From: Reticulitermes speratus
Taxonomy: Eukaryota > Arthropoda > Insecta > Blattodea > Rhinotermitidae
DNA: 64,000 nt
Assembly: GCA_021186555.1 (NCBI GenBank)
Contig: JAJKFL010000005.1
Span: 10,753,178 to 10,817,177, forward strand
Direction of reading: 5' to 3'
Positions within the stretch are counted from its first letter, which is position 1. Each line of letters starts with the position of its first letter. The notes beneath the pieces were generated by a model. It was not told the DNA's origin and did no database searches. It saw only the letters and a list, made by a program, of their open reading frames with translations. This document shows, one piece after another, positions 9,864 through 21,587 of this stretch. Both the position numbers and the translations under genes were made by a program.

Positions 9864-11107
9864 TCAACATCGCGACGGAAGCCTGAAATTTATGTACAGG
9901 TGTCTCACTAACAGTAATGAAGGTATATGGCACTTTGTACATTAATAAGTTGCTTTAGGTGGTAACTACTTTTTCCACTCAGCTAAGCGGTTTGCCATAC
10001 GTTAAATACCCATGTTCTCTATAAGCACAGTCCCCTCATAACTGGTTAATCAGTATTATTCTAGGCCAGTGCATTAGTGTAGATTGTAACCTAGCTTGAC
10101 TAGTCGACTCATCTGTACCAAAATTAATTGCAGGTTCTGCCTTGGAAATTTTTCCAGTGGCGTCGCAGAGTCAGGAGCCAGGCAAACGTCGTAGCTGCCT
10201 TGGGGTTTTCTGATGCCGAACTGAGAGTGACATAGCTCTCTGTGGCAACAGAAATTGGACCTCGATTCCTCAAAACGGAGAAGTTTTAATTGTTAACCAT
10301 TTGCAGTCCAAATTATTTTTGTAGGTTTCAATAGTCTTATCCATATTAGTTTTCCAAAAAAACTTCTAATTTGCAGAGTTAAAAGAGCAGCCACTAGATG
10401 GCAGGGTCTTAGGCAAAACAACATAAATAACGCGTCGGATTTAGCTCGACATTGGACCGCGTTAAAGGGAACGCACTGTCGATTGTAACTCGACGTTGAA
10501 CCGATAAGGTTTAAAGGTGTCAGTTCAGCAGTGTCTTTTCCGTGATCGCAGAGAGCAGCTACGGTACTTATGCGGTTTCTAGTATGGTCACAATCGATGA
10601 ACCAGCACTTTGCTGCTGTTGCTTGCAGTAACCCAATTCCCATATAGTCTTTCGACATGTAAGAAATGTCTCACAGTCCGTGGCATACTGTACAGATCGT
10701 GATTCTCGATGTTGTAGCCATACCGCGTTTGGTGTTTGATTCTCCTTCGTCGTGCGAATTCAGGTTTCTTAAGCTGAGAGGTTAATAATCAATCAGAGAA
10801 CCAATTCAACATTTGCAATCCCATCAGCACCTCGTAACTGCGTTTTAGAACATCGTGTGTGGGTGACCAGGGTCATTCTGTCTTGAGGATCCAGGTTTTT
10901 GGGGTTGTTAAGCTATCAGGGTTTTTGATTGCTCACGTTTCGAAGGAATTCACAACATTCTTCACGTATTGTGGAGTCCTAGAGTCGTCAACTCTTGAAG
11001 ATGAAGGCGATACACTTATACAAAGTGTAACAACCCAGAAGACCTTAATCCTCGATATGAAATCCGTAGAAACCTCAATTCTGTCATTGTGGTTTAACTT
11101 CAACGCT
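9864..11107. other. No recognised feature
   Basis: Includes a 121-codon minus-strand open frame (10293-10658) and a 107-codon plus-strand frame (10859-11182). Neither shows a domain or biased composition. The second runs into the 3' end of the retrotransposon on the other strand. Confidence 0.4.
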
Positions 11108-11110
11108 CAT

Positions 11111-11551
11111 TCATTCTGTAGTCTGTCTTACGACAGGTCCGTAGCCTCTTCCAAAGCGAGTTCTCCACAGGGTGCGATCTAGTGCTTCCTCTTTCAATTT
11201 CCAGTATCGCTTCTTTTCCTTAAGGTCATCCAGTAGCTGCTTACGTCTTCTCCCTCGTCGTCCCGTCATTTCTATCCTTCCTTCTAACTTTCCTTCAATC
11301 ACGTGTTTCAGAAGGCAGTTTCTACGCAAGATGTGACCAATCCAGTTAGCCTTTCTTCTTTTTATTGTATGTAGGATATTCCTCTCCTCCTTGACTCTGT
11401 GTAATACTTCTTCATTTCTCACACGATCGGTCCAACTGATCTTCTCCATTCTTCTCCAGCACCACATTTCAAAACTTTCCAGATACTTCTGATCTGCTTT
11501 CCGAAGTGTCCACGTTTCAGCACCATACAAAGCTATGCTCCAACGTAGCAC
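11111..11551 (-). pseudogene. RTE retrotransposon C-terminal domain
   Basis: Continuation after the second frameshift. It contains IALYGAETWTLRK, FEMWCWRRMEKISWTD, LHRVKEERN, WIGHILRRNCLL and an arginine-rich GRRGRRRKQLLDDLKE segment. These match the conserved region after the thumb in RTE/BovB and related LINE proteins. It ends at 11111, about where the repeat boundary lies. Confidence 0.9.
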
Positions 11552-12033
11552 TTTACTAGTTTCTTCCTTAAATTTAATTCCAGTTTGCTGGTGAAAAGAT
11601 TTTTCTTCTTGTTGAATGCTGCTTTTGCCATGGCAATTCTGGATTTAATTTCACTTGTACACCTTGCATCACTTGTTATCATGCTACCCAAATAATTGAA
11701 ATATTCCACATTCTCCAATTGTTTTTGATCTATCATAATTTTCATTGGGGATGGTTGCCTTGAGATTTTCATTACTTTAGTTTTTCCCACATTCATTTCC
11801 ATTCCATAGCGTCTTCCAATTTCAATTAGTCTATCAATCATGCCCTGTAGCACCATTTCTTCCCTAGCCAGTAGCACAAGGTCATCTGCATATTTCACAG
11901 TGCGAATTACTTGTCCTCCTATTTTGAAGTCTCCAAACCCTTCAAGAGCTTCCTTGGTAAGGTATTCGCTGTATAAGTTGAACAGAATCGGTGACAAGCA
12001 GCAACCTTGTCTAACTCCTCTTCCAATCTTCAC
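11533..12033 (-). pseudogene. RTE reverse transcriptase, motifs B to thumb
   Basis: Continuation in the next frame. GRGVRQGCCLSPILFN is motif B, and VKYADDLVLLA is motif C with the YADD catalytic pair. NVGKTKVM and YFNYLGS follow (motifs D and E), then a helical region with SRIAMAKAAF. A second frameshift near 11538-11550 moves the coding sequence into the next frame. All catalytic residues are intact. Confidence 0.93.
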
Positions 12034-12929
12034 ACTTCTCGTCTCCCTTGGTCCAGTCGTATTTTGACACTCTGTTCCATGTACAATTTGCTGATCAATC
12101 TTCTTTCGCGCCAGTCTATCCCAATTCCTTTTAGGATTTGCATTAATTTGGTCCAGTTGACACGGTCAAATGCCTTCTGCCAGTCTATGAAGCAAGCACA
12201 CAATTCCTCATCTATGACCAAGGTTCGTTCTGATATTATTCTCAGCATCCCAATTGCATCCCTAGTTCCTTTTCCTCTTCTAAATCCAAACTGATCTTCT
12301 CCAAGTGCATCTTCAATTTTCCTCTCAATCCTTCTTCTAAGTATCCTCGCTACTATCTTTGCTGCATGAGCGATGATGCTGATTGTGCGATGGTCGCTGC
12401 ATTTTGTAGCTTTGGGCTTCTTCTTTAAGGCAATCATTGTAACTTCAATAAAATCTCTGGGCCATTCTCCAGTTACATACATGCTGTTGATCATCTGTGT
12501 CATTAGCCTTAGACCACCTTCTCCCAACAATTTGAGTACATCCCCAGGTACATCATCATCTCCTGTAGCCTTCTTATCCCTCATCTCCTTGATAGCTTTT
12601 TCCACTTCACTTTGCAAAATATGAGGGCCTCTCTCATCTTCATCTACTTCATCTTCAGGTTCGACGTCTAGATGTTCTGGTCGATTAGCTCGATCGTAGA
12701 GCTCTGTGATATAATTCTCCCAAATTTGCAGTACTCTTCTCTGATTTATTATTATATTGCCTTGAGAGTCTTCGATGCCAATGTTTTGAATCCCATGGTT
12801 TTCTTTCCAACCTAGTTCCTTTGTCTTCATGTACATTAAATCATAACGTCCTATTCTTTGAAATTCTATGATCTCGTCGCATATGCTCTCCAGATATTCC
12901 TTCTTGGCGTTGTCCGTGGCTCTTTTCAA
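12030..12929 (-). pseudogene. RTE reverse transcriptase, N-terminal half
   Basis: Same frame as the endonuclease segment, directly after its TAG. Visible are GDDDVPGDVLK, WPRDFIEVTMIALKKKPKA, RTISI, LGEDQFGFRRGKGTRDAI and CFIDWQKAFDRVNW. The last is motif A with the first catalytic Asp. The frame ends at 12030 through a one-base loss in a G run near 12045-12050, just before the VRQG motif. It would copy element RNA into cDNA at the nicked target. Confidence 0.93.
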
Positions 12930-14123
12930 CTAATTCCTCAGTCTTCTGTAGTTCTTCCGTCCTTCTTCATTGTTGATATTCTTCCATTTCCTTCGTTCAT
13001 CCATTTTACTGATCATCTCCTGTGTAATCCATGGCTTTCTTGCTCTCCTCTCGACTTTTCCAACCAAACCACTCATAGTATCTAACACACATTTCTTGAT
13101 ATTGTTCCACTGCACTTCCACATTCCCCCTTTCACATTTGATTGCACCAAGCTGTTCTTCTAGTCTATCGTGTACTACCTGTCGTTGAGCATATAGCTTC
13201 TCCAAATCCCATCTTGGTTTTTTCTTGTGGAACCTCATGATCTTCTTCAATCTGGTGCAGATCTTTGCAACCAGTAAATTGTGGTCAGAGTCAATATCTG
13301 CTCCAGGCAGTGTCTGCACATCCTTCACACTGTTCCTGAATCGTTGTTTCACTAGTACATAGTCCAGCTGATATCGATTCCTATCTCCTGGTGATTTCCA
13401 CGTGTACAATCTTCTTTTAGGTTTTTTGAACCATGTGTTTGTTATAACAAGTCCATTTCTTTCACAGAAGTCAATAAGCATTTGACCTCTCTGATTCCTC
13501 CTTCCCAGTCCATATGGTCCAACAGTGTTGTGATGTGCTTTATCTCCAACCACACTGTTCCAATCTCCCATTATAATCGTGTTTGTCGCACCCTTTCCAT
13601 CCTCTTCAAGAATTTCTTCAATTATATCATACAACTCTTCCACTTCGTCATCTTCATAGTCCGATGTTGGCATATACACTTGCACTATCAAAATACTTAC
13701 CGGTTCTGCCTGCAATTTAATAGCAATGATTCTGTCACTATACACACTCTTCTTAACAACACTTTTCACTACGCTTTTATGCACTACTATTGCTACGCCT
13801 CTTTCAGCACTGTCACCCCCGGAATAATACACTGTATAATCACCACTTTTTATTTCACCTTGACCCTTCCACCGCACTTCACTAACACCTAGCACAGACA
13901 CTGCGTTCTTCTGCATCTCTTTCTTCAAATTTTCGAGTTTTCCTCCTTGATTCAAGGTCCTTACGTTCCAAGTGCCTATCTTGAAGCTGTTCTGTTCATT
14001 CTGTGTCTTCTGCTTTTGTCTGTATTCATTACCGCGTGGTGTCTCCCCTAGAAACACTCCCCCCCGGAGATCCGAATGGGGGAGTAGTTTACCTCCGGAA
14101 TGTTTTGTCTCCAGAGGAAGCAT
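12930..14123 (-). pseudogene. RTE retrotransposon endonuclease region (EEP family)
   Basis: 397 codons, ended by an in-frame TAG at 12930-12932 after which the same frame stays open. It would nick target DNA to prime reverse transcription. Apurinic-type endonuclease motifs are present in order: GTWNVRTL at residues 50-57, SEVRWKG at 81-87 (catalytic Glu), GDWNS at 196-200 (Asp and Asn), YQLDYVLV around 251, and SDHNLL at 279-284 (catalytic Asp-His). About 110 residues of linker follow. It resembles proteins often annotated craniofacial development protein 2, which derive from BovB elements. The true start may lie upstream of the first Met. Confidence 0.93.
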
Positions 14124-14520
14124 CTCGCATTTGGCATTTGTCTCTGTTTCTGGAAGAGACTATCCAGGAAAAGTAATAATGTGGTAGTTTTTCCATTTGC
14201 TTTCCACATCGCAGTACAGCAGCCGTTCAGACCAATCTGGTCACGCCTGTTGCTACACGATCATGAACCATCTCGAGCATCATATGCTCTGTGCTTCATG
14301 TCGCTACTGATGTCGCTGCTTCCGGCATCAGGGGAGCTTTTATTCGGTTTCCCATCTCCTAGGCATCTCTCTTCGTCTGGTTCCTACCTTTTGATCTGTC
14401 CGGCTTGGGAGACCCTACTGGTAGCAATGCTACCGCCGGCTTAGCTCTCAGGGTCACTGGAACTCACAAGCCCCTCTACCACGGCAAGGTGAAGATACCA
14501 ACAAAGGGGTTCAACGCTAC

Positions 14521-15954
14521 ACCATTATTTAGCATTAAGTTCTGTTTGACAGTCAACATGTGCCGTGACACTCATATAAATGAAGATCTTACTCAGGATT
14601 TAAGGATAAGGCACGATATCACGTGTAGTGTGACGTGTTTTTATTGTAACTGTTGGCACGCGACGCAGCTTAACACTGCCTAATGGTCAGCGACGTTAAA
14701 AGTAGAGTAACTCTGAATAAGCCAAGGTCTTACAAAGTGTCATTACCTCCTTGTAGAGTGTAGCAGCACCAACGGCCAAGAGTTCCGAGAGTCGCTGTCG
14801 GTTTTGCCCACCGAATAATCCCTGAGACAAGTCTGTTGTTTCTCACATTGGACGCGGACTGCGTCATAAGGAGCTAACATCGATAAACAGTTGCACCTTC
14901 AATATCTACCATGATGATACAGGCAGGAGACTCCTCTGAAACGTCGATACAAACTTACTAACTATACAGTGTTAGATCCCTGACGATAATTCTCTTCTAA
15001 AACAGTCCCCACCTGAAACTGCACATTACACAAGACCTCTGTAATTTCTTTCCTTCAATATTTAAATGCGTAGTGCCAATTCTTCACTCAAACTCACTTT
15101 ATTTCATGGACAGTCTTTGGCGTGGAATATCTGGTTAGTTCGCATTAGAGGTTGTCTGGCAGCAGTTCAGAATTATAAGTAATAATCTGTCACCTCACGC
15201 GTCGGTAATTGTGTCTGGGAACAACGTAATAACCCACTGAATGATGCCATACGACGCTAACTAATTTATTGGCAGTAAAGGCTGACAGATGAAAACTAGA
15301 AGTCTCATGCCAGCTTATTTGACAGTTATGTGGGCATATCTCAGAAGTTTTAGATCCCATGTAATATAAACTGTACTTGATACGTAGCATTCCCTAAATA
15401 CTATTCTTTCACACATAGCAGTTACGTTAGCGACCACTAGTTGATTAAATGTCTCTGTCCTGGGACATAGTACGAATATAAGTGTGCGTTAGTTTCTGTG
15501 AGAACCCGCGTGTGCTGAGTTGTGTGATAGAATGGTCGCATACAACTCTACTGTGTGAACCATCTTCACACGTGCCTGTTTCTCTGCAGTCACGTTAGTG
15601 TCAAAGTTGCAAATTACAATCCGGCAAGTGTCCAGTTCGAATTTACGGCCGATTTCCTTTCAGGTCTAGTCGCTACTCTTTGTCCGACGAGTAACAGAAA
15701 CCGCTGAAAAACTAACCTCCACGACTGGAATAACACAGTATATAATTAAATACTTTTAATGTGTTCGAGCATATACGGGTGCATTTACAGCACAGAATTA
15801 GCTGACTGTTAATACGTGGCATTAATACCTTCCTCAATAGAACCGAACGGAAGAAATAGGCTATAAACATTAAAATCTGGACTGTTTCCATGAAGTTCAA
15901 GCACATTTTTTCCTTTGGCACTACAGCCAAAATCGGGCACACGCCGCCACTTTT
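14521..15954. other. No recognised feature
   Basis: No coding frame of note. CTCTGAAACGTCGATAC at about 14935 recalls the GAAAC half of the hammerhead-like motif, but the other half is not evident. Confidence 0.35.
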
Positions 15955-16165
15955 TGAGGTTTCTAAATCACACATAGACACACACACACCCTGTCGGAGT
16001 CCTCTGAATGAGTGATCGGCTCGTCGCAGAGACCACTACCTATACAACACACAACAAACACAAGAGACGAACACCGATGCCATCAGTGGGATTCGAACCT
16101 GCGATACCAGCAATCAAACGGCCGCAGAACTACGCCTTAGATCGCACGGCCACCGGGATTGGTAG
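15955..16165 (-). mobile_element. SINE family B copy
   Basis: Minus strand: tRNA-like head with CGTGCGATCTAAGGCG and B-box GGTTCGAATCCCAC, then the family body with GTTGTATAGGTAGTGGTCTC and a decayed 3' part near 15955. It shows the same order as the copy at 41331-41604, but lacks the GAGGAGGCCC tail. Confidence 0.8.
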
Positions 16166-17297
16166 TTCAGGCCCATTGCCAGATATTAATAAAGGGGAGG
16201 TGAGAAGCCAAAACACGAACAGCCTCTCCACCAGAACTTAGGTTCTTAACAATTTGCGTAGTAAACAGGCACGAATTTTCCTTAGTACGTTCGGGCTTCA
16301 CCTCCATATATTGCCAAAAAAAGCCACTTTTGCGAATTCTACAGCTACTAGATACGTTATATTGTATTAACACAGTTCATTTTCCTTGGATTCCGTTTCA
16401 TATTAATTACCTTTGAGGTTACAGACTGGAGGATATGCGAATCGGGATTCGAATTTCAAAACGGTCACATATTTTGTCAGTTCAACGCAGGGATCAGTAA
16501 AATGAGTTCTGACAAGTTTAACAGATTTTGCGCGCGCGCGTGTGTGTGTGTGTCCCGCGCGCGTGCGACCGAGGGCTAGCGTTCGAGCGCGCTTACAAAT
16601 AGATGCGCTGTTTAACGCATTTATACTTTAACACTGCTCTCAGCGAGATTGTGTTTTAGTCTTACGTTAAATTTATGAGAGAAAAGAGCGAAGGTGTGTT
16701 TAGAAATCAGGAAGTAATAAAGTCCAAGTTAATAAATTCATGACTGACCAGAGGCCAAGAGTTCATGACCCAGTTTAGGTTCTCTGAACTCTAAATAATA
16801 ACTATCATGGCCTTGCTGTTTGCACGAGTGTTTCGTCCCCAAAGTTTCTGGATCGATATCAGAAATTGCTTATTCTGAGGTTCGTAGTTTGCTTGACTAC
16901 ACGAAGTTATATTTGCCTGTGGCATAAGAACAACCAAATTTACCAATTGACCGTCAACACACTTGCCTTTTTTATCACTAATATAATTAATTATATCACA
17001 AGACTCATTGAAAACACACGTACACATGTAGGTTTGGGTATTTACACTACATATCTGTTCGACGTGGTTCACTTTCGGCAATTTTAACCACTAAATTAAG
17101 ACGTTTGTCACCTGGAGTAACAATAACCATGTTCAAGAAACTTGTGTATATTAAATTATGGGGCATAATTGTCTTTGCAAGAAGTACATGCAAGAAATTT
17201 CCTATTAGGGGTTTATATCCGAATGTTTTATTTCCAAAGTTACTGAACAGATTTTGTTCAAATTTAGTATTGGAAGTCCAAACCAAAAGTAGTTAAA
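16166..17297. other. No recognised gene; GC/GT microsatellite
   Basis: A (CG)n(TG)n run lies at about 16530-16565 with GC-rich flanks. Elsewhere the sequence is AT-rich. The open frames at 16791-17087 and 17047-17296 are complementary pairs on both strands without motifs. Confidence 0.4.
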
Positions 17298-17310
17298 TTC
17301 CAAATTCTTA

Positions 17311-17460
17311 GACAATGTTTTTCACCAACTAAATGCACTTGTTATAAAAACACTAAAATATTCTAAAACTGTTTGATAACAAGTTTTTATAACAAGTGCA
17401 TTTAGTTGGTGAAAAACATTGTCTATACTCGAAAAATGCACGGTGAAAATAGAATAAAGT
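17311..17460 (+). mobile_element. Foldback element FB-5 (short hairpin)
   Basis: The direct repeats TTCCAA(A/C)TTCTTA at 17298-17310 and 17461-17473 form a 13 bp target duplication with one mismatch. Arms of about 42 bp (from 17311 and ending at 17425) carry CACCAACTAAATGCAC and its complement. The tail CGAAAAATGCACGGTGAAAA follows the right arm only (about 17429-17448). No hammerhead-like core. Confidence 0.9.
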
Positions 17461-17473
17461 TTCCAACTTCTTA

Positions 17474-18005
17474 CTTCATTCAAACCAAATTTCTTTCAGC
17501 CTGGGAGATAAGTCGCATAACCTATGTTTTTTGTGTGGAATGATTTTTTAAATAACATATATTAATAATGCATTAGGAAAATAACGCATTCTTCCCGTTA
17601 TAATGAGTTTTCACATAAACTCAAAGCTTCTATCTTGCTACTAAATTGCGGATCACAGCTTTTATATTCGAAATCGGTTTATACCTGCAATAAATGTACA
17701 AGACCATAGAACAAGTGTAGCTGTACACATCTTGTACACTGTGACATGAACTTTGATTTCAGCGGTATGAATTATTTACTTTAATGTACTCTTTTTATTG
17801 TTTTCTCTCCAACATTATTTACTGCTGTAGTCAGACGTAACTGGAAGAATCAACCTGCTTATATACCGAACTCTTGCACATGAATGTCAGATGTTCGCAT
17901 GTAACATAATTCCCGTACATACATCAATGCCAGTTATAACAAATAGAGTGTGTAAATCGTTGCGAACAACCGCAAGTGTCCGGGAAGTAAATCACAAACA
18001 ACAGT
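17474..18005. other. No recognised feature
   Basis: AT-rich, no motif seen. Confidence 0.35.
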
Positions 18006-18250
18006 CAAACTATATGAGGGGAACCGGGCTACCGTAGTGTATATAGTAACTAGGCTACCGCCTGGACGATGCGGGGTTCGAATCACGGCAGAAGCAAGAG
18101 ATATTTTCTTTTCTCCAAAACCCCCATACTGTCTCTTGGGGCCCTTCCAGCCTCGTATCAATGATTAGCGGGTTTCTGTCCTGGAGGTAAAGCAGTCAGG
18201 GCGTGAAGTTGACATCTCACCTTCATATAGTGCCGAAATTAAGAAAGGGT
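18006..18250 (+). mobile_element. tRNA-like SINE, family F
   Basis: Head with an A-box-like TACCGTAGTGTATATAG and B-box GGGGTTCGAATCACGG. The body contains CAGGGCGTGAAGTTGACATC and AGTGCCGAAATTAAGAAAGG. The same body occurs at 56915-57145. Confidence 0.7.
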
Positions 18251-18369
18251 AGGGCGACAACGTTTACTATAAGTGTCGTTGTGAAGAACTCTGCAATGAA
18301 ACTGCGTGTCTCTGAAATGTTAGTGTGTTTATATAAGAGATAGGTGGATCTATTCATTACTTTCTTTCT

Positions 18370-18650
18370 TTCATACATTCTAGTTTACTTCTTGGAACAG
18401 AGTCCTACTTTGGAAGCTTATAATTGTTCAGCGCGTTAAGAAATGTACCGAATTTTATGGAACCCGAAACTTTATTACCGTTGTGAAAATATCTCATCAC
18501 TGGAACGTATTCTGAGTCAGTTTAATCCAATTCCTCTCTCGCAGGTGGGAGGATAATAATGGAGTGAGTGTTAATTCATTTTATGTTATCCTCCAAGTTA
18601 ATTCACTTTAATATTATCCTCCCATCTGCGAGAGAGTCTCTAAAATTATG
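18370..18650 (-). pseudogene. Non-LTR retrotransposon 3' end (family L1c), rearranged copy
   Basis: Starts with the family end TGGAACAGAGTCC and continues as in the copy at 22635-22945 up to about 18533. There the sequence turns back: CTCTCGCAGGTGGGAGGATAAT (18534-18560) is the complement of 18614-18639. An internal segment is thus present in inverted duplicate with about 55 bp between the copies. Confidence 0.6.
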
Positions 18651-19080
18651 TTTTCCTTCAGATTTTCAGACTCACTGTTACAGGCAAATGTATGTCACAT
18701 AATTAAAATTAATGAAAGCAGATAAGTGCAATAATTTTCTTTTCTTAACGGATTCAGTTGTAAGAGATTTTGAACTATTTATGTAGTCTTAGTATTAACT
18801 TGTTTATCATCATTATGTGTCTAGACAGCAGTAATTGGAACCGCCACAACATGCATAATTCATCGTGCCTTTATTCATCAGTTCTTTAGATAGGTTTACT
18901 GTAGTTACATACGTTTAACTGTTGTCTACACATCGTAAACATATTCTTGCTAAACAGTTCTGTTTTCCGTCGTCATATTACACGTATTTTAATCTGTACA
19001 ATTTTAGTGATACTCTATAGTGACTACCTGTTGTGTATAAACAAGCTAATGTGTGCATATTACCATTTACAGACGTACAA
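18651..19080. other. No recognised feature
   Basis: AT-rich. It might be the interior of the element whose hammerhead-like motif lies at 19111-19155, but no boundary is seen. Confidence 0.3.
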
Positions 19081-19110
19081 TAAGCTGCTTGTGTCTTTAT
19101 TATATTACTG

Positions 19111-19155
19111 GCTCCCTGATGATGGCTATAATTCGTAGCCGAAACATGTAGGAGC
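19111..19155 (+). ncRNA. Hammerhead-like ribozyme motif, all stems paired, not in a foldback
   Basis: In order: GCTCC (stem I), CTGATGA, one extra T, GGCTA with a 7-nt loop closing on TAGCC (stem II, 5 bp), GAAA, minimal stem III AC-AT-GT, cleavage-site A, GGAGC. Stem I GCTCC/GGAGC and stem II are both perfectly paired and differ in sequence from the other copies. About 20 nt downstream GTGCAGTGGTTGG recalls the family block GTGCATTAGTTGG. There is no inverted arm here. As in all copies, one nucleotide is extra between CUGAUGA and stem II. Confidence 0.6.
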
Positions 19156-19675
19156 ATAAATATTACTTCTGTGCAGTGGTTGGAAATCAAACTTGTGTGT
19201 GTAACTTCACGAAATTTACATGCAGCCACTCTTATCTCAATCCAGATATCATACTAAAAATACACGAGTCAATTCCAGCCTCTAGCGACACTGACTGTAT
19301 TGCTACTACATGAGTAACAAGTGTTTGGGAAAAAGGTGTGCTTTTTAGCCTCCTACATCCTGTCTTAACTTCATAGATTAAGAAGATGTTCTCCACCATC
19401 TTTATTGCGTCTCAGAGGGTAAAATCGGTGGAAGTTTTAACATTGTGCGTTTTATCTTCAAAATCTCTCGCCATTTTTCGTCCACATATTGTTAAATAAC
19501 ATCTTTTCATTTTATTTAATATCATGTTTTATTTTATTCAAGTCTTCTTGGATGTTACGCTGTCTTTGGCTCGTTCTAACGACACAGTGTCACATACAAG
19601 ATGACGACATCAAATATCGCACTGTCCCATATATTCGTGAATGAAATTTTACTAAGAATTAACAGGTTTTTTTTC

Positions 19676-19966
19676 TAACGTAATAGGTCCCGTTTAAATC
19701 AATTTCTGTACATTCCTGGACAGACCCTGAGGGTTCCAGGAGGTTGAGTCTCCCAGATTTCCAGAACAATCGGCAGATAAATGTGGTAAGTTTATCAGCC
19801 CTACGCACCGGCCACCTTTACTCCCCAGAAAATATTCCTGGTACTCATTTCTGTTAGAGGCTGAGTCGACTCCAGAGTCATTATGCGGCCAGAAGGATTA
19901 CGTCAATGAAAAATTTCAATGATACCATCGGGAATCGAACCCGCGACCTTCCGGCTTGTAGCGCGC
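19676..19966 (-). mobile_element. SINE family D copy
   Basis: Minus strand head GGCGCGCTACAAGCC with B-box GGGTTCGATTCCCG. Then the family body TTTTTCATTGACGTAATCC, GGCCGCATAATG, GAGTCGACTCAGCCTCTAAC, and a 3' part with TCCTGGAACCCTCAGGG. The A-box part (GGTGGCGCAG) seen in the other three copies is missing. Confidence 0.78.
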
Positions 19967-20262
19967 CGTTTACAAGTCAATATCTCTCTTGTAATATATT
20001 TAAGTTAGGATGTGTTTCTTGTACCGTGGCGAGTGCTGTCTCTGTGTTAGTATGTTTCTCTTGCAATGCAACACGTTCTTTCTTCAAGACAGTGCGTCCC
20101 AAAAATAACGGGAGTCGTGACTTGTGTAAACATGACGAATCTCCGTTGGTTTGATCCCAGTAAGTTTTAATTATTCGTTTGATTAAGTTGTTGACGTAAG
20201 GAAAAATGCAGGAAAGAACAACGATTGGTGGTCCGACTGTTGTGGGTGAAGTAATTGTGGAA

Positions 20263-20537
20263 GAGCACGTCCGTGCCATGGCTCAGGCGGTTAGTCCCGG
20301 GTTCGATCCCGAATCGGTCCATGTGGGATTTGTGGTGGACAAAGTGGCACTGGGACAGGTTTTTCCCCGAGTACTTCGGTTTTCCCCTGTCAATTTTATT
20401 CCGCCGGTGTTCCATTACTTGAAAAAATGAAAAAATCTGATCATCTTTCTCTTCATCTTAATCATAGGTTTGCACAATAAGCCTTAAGGCTGCGATGCGT
20501 CCGTAGCATCTGCTGCGGGGCCCTTCACCACAAAAAA
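20263..20537 (+). mobile_element. SINE family A, full-length with target duplication
   Basis: TSD AATTGTGGAA at 20253-20262 and 20538-20547. The head CCATGGCTCAGGCGGTTAG (A-box) and GGGTTCGATCCCG (B-box) is followed by CCATGTGGGATTTGTGG and a body ending GGGCCCTTCACCACAAAAAAA. This defines family A as about 275 bp; the copy at 1-134 is the same family on the other strand. The D-arm to anticodon region is shorter than in the 1-134 copy. Confidence 0.9.
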
Positions 20538-20547
20538 AATTGTGGAA

Positions 20548-21587
20548 TTGCGGCAGGCACTACGACAAATGTATGAGCCAAAAGATAGTTTACGAATGAG
20601 TGGAAACGTTAAAATAGACAGACGGGTGTTTGTGATTTGCGCTTTTGTCTATCGTCGACTAACATGTTCTGATACTTGTATTAAGGATAAAACAAATCAG
20701 AATGTCCAGGACAATCAAATAATCACCGCTCGCGGAACTGTAATTGAAATGAGCATCATGATTGAAAGAAGCATTAGAAGCATTGTCGTTCTCTGGCAGA
20801 CTTTTATTGCTTTCTCATTTCAAAGTTGATTGCTGCCTTTGGGATCGGATGTGAAAACTTTGAATACCAGGTGGTTATGCTAGCCACTAAATCATCGATT
20901 AAGGCCTTTTAATATACGTGAGACAGTGTCCAACATGATCCTTGTAAACGCCACTGTGTTATTGGATTTACACTTCTACGTGCTTCGAAATACTAGTCGG
21001 AGGAAAATTCGCTTCAGTGGTTTCCTGTCAGAGACAGAACTTAATTCACACTTACGTGGCATCTTCATTCTGTGTTCCAATTAGCGAGGGTAGCGATGTG
21101 CTACAGGGAGGTGGATTTATCGTGTCCTCAAGTGTAGGGAAGTAAGAACTCGGTGTGTCACCTTGTTTGACGACAATATGGTTGTGTTATTTCTGCAGAT
21201 ACCTGAACGGTTGGAAGTGTCAGTTACTTGTTTATCATCTCAATTTACACAAGTACGTCTGTTGGTCGCAGGGCTGTTGTGAAGTGTATGCAGTTAAACG
21301 TAAAGTGTTCATTTGGTGTACTTTGTAAGTTACGCGTGTTAAAATATATCGCTGAACATCGTGAAAACAAGATTTCTCATCAGCGCTGTTGTGTAAAAGA
21401 ACAATGTAGGGAACAGTGGAAAATTTCGGAAGAGAGGTACAGTGCTGGATAAAATGAATTACGAAACCTTTTGTTTCTCTGATCAGGCATGTTTTATGTT
21501 AAGTTGATACATAAAGAGCCAAAGTAACAATGTTACGAAAACACCATGCAGCTCATGAAGTATTTTTACATGCCCTTAAATTCTGGG
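20548..21587. other. No recognised feature
   Basis: A 95-codon open frame at 20542-20829 starts in the target duplication of the SINE and has no motif. A 74-codon frame at 21228-21452 likewise has none. Confidence 0.4.

Larger units (their letters stand above)
11108..14520 (-). mobile_element. RTE/BovB-type non-LTR retrotransposon, nearly complete
   Basis: This minus-strand element has one long coding region (14123 to 11111) preceded by a leader in which CCTTGCCGTGGTAGAGGGGC and GAGAGCTAAGCCGGCGG are seen. Endonuclease then reverse transcriptase lie in the order typical of RTE-clade elements. Its 3' end is followed by GAATGAATGA, in keeping with the short tandem repeats that end many RTE elements instead of poly(A). 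Two 5'-truncated copies in the window, at 40779-40892 and 61311-61740, end at the same 3' point. One stop and two frameshifts make this copy non-autonomous, yet its coding frame is well preserved, so it inserted recently. Exact 5' end and target duplication are not certain. Confidence 0.93.

Noticed and set aside
10293..10658. 121-codon minus-strand frame
   Set aside because: No recognisable domain. Cysteine content is high but without regular spacing.
16080..16160. tRNA gene
   Set aside because: Box A and B are present but no cloverleaf with an anticodon arm closes properly, and the body matches a SINE family with several copies. The same reasoning was used for all tRNA-like heads in the window.
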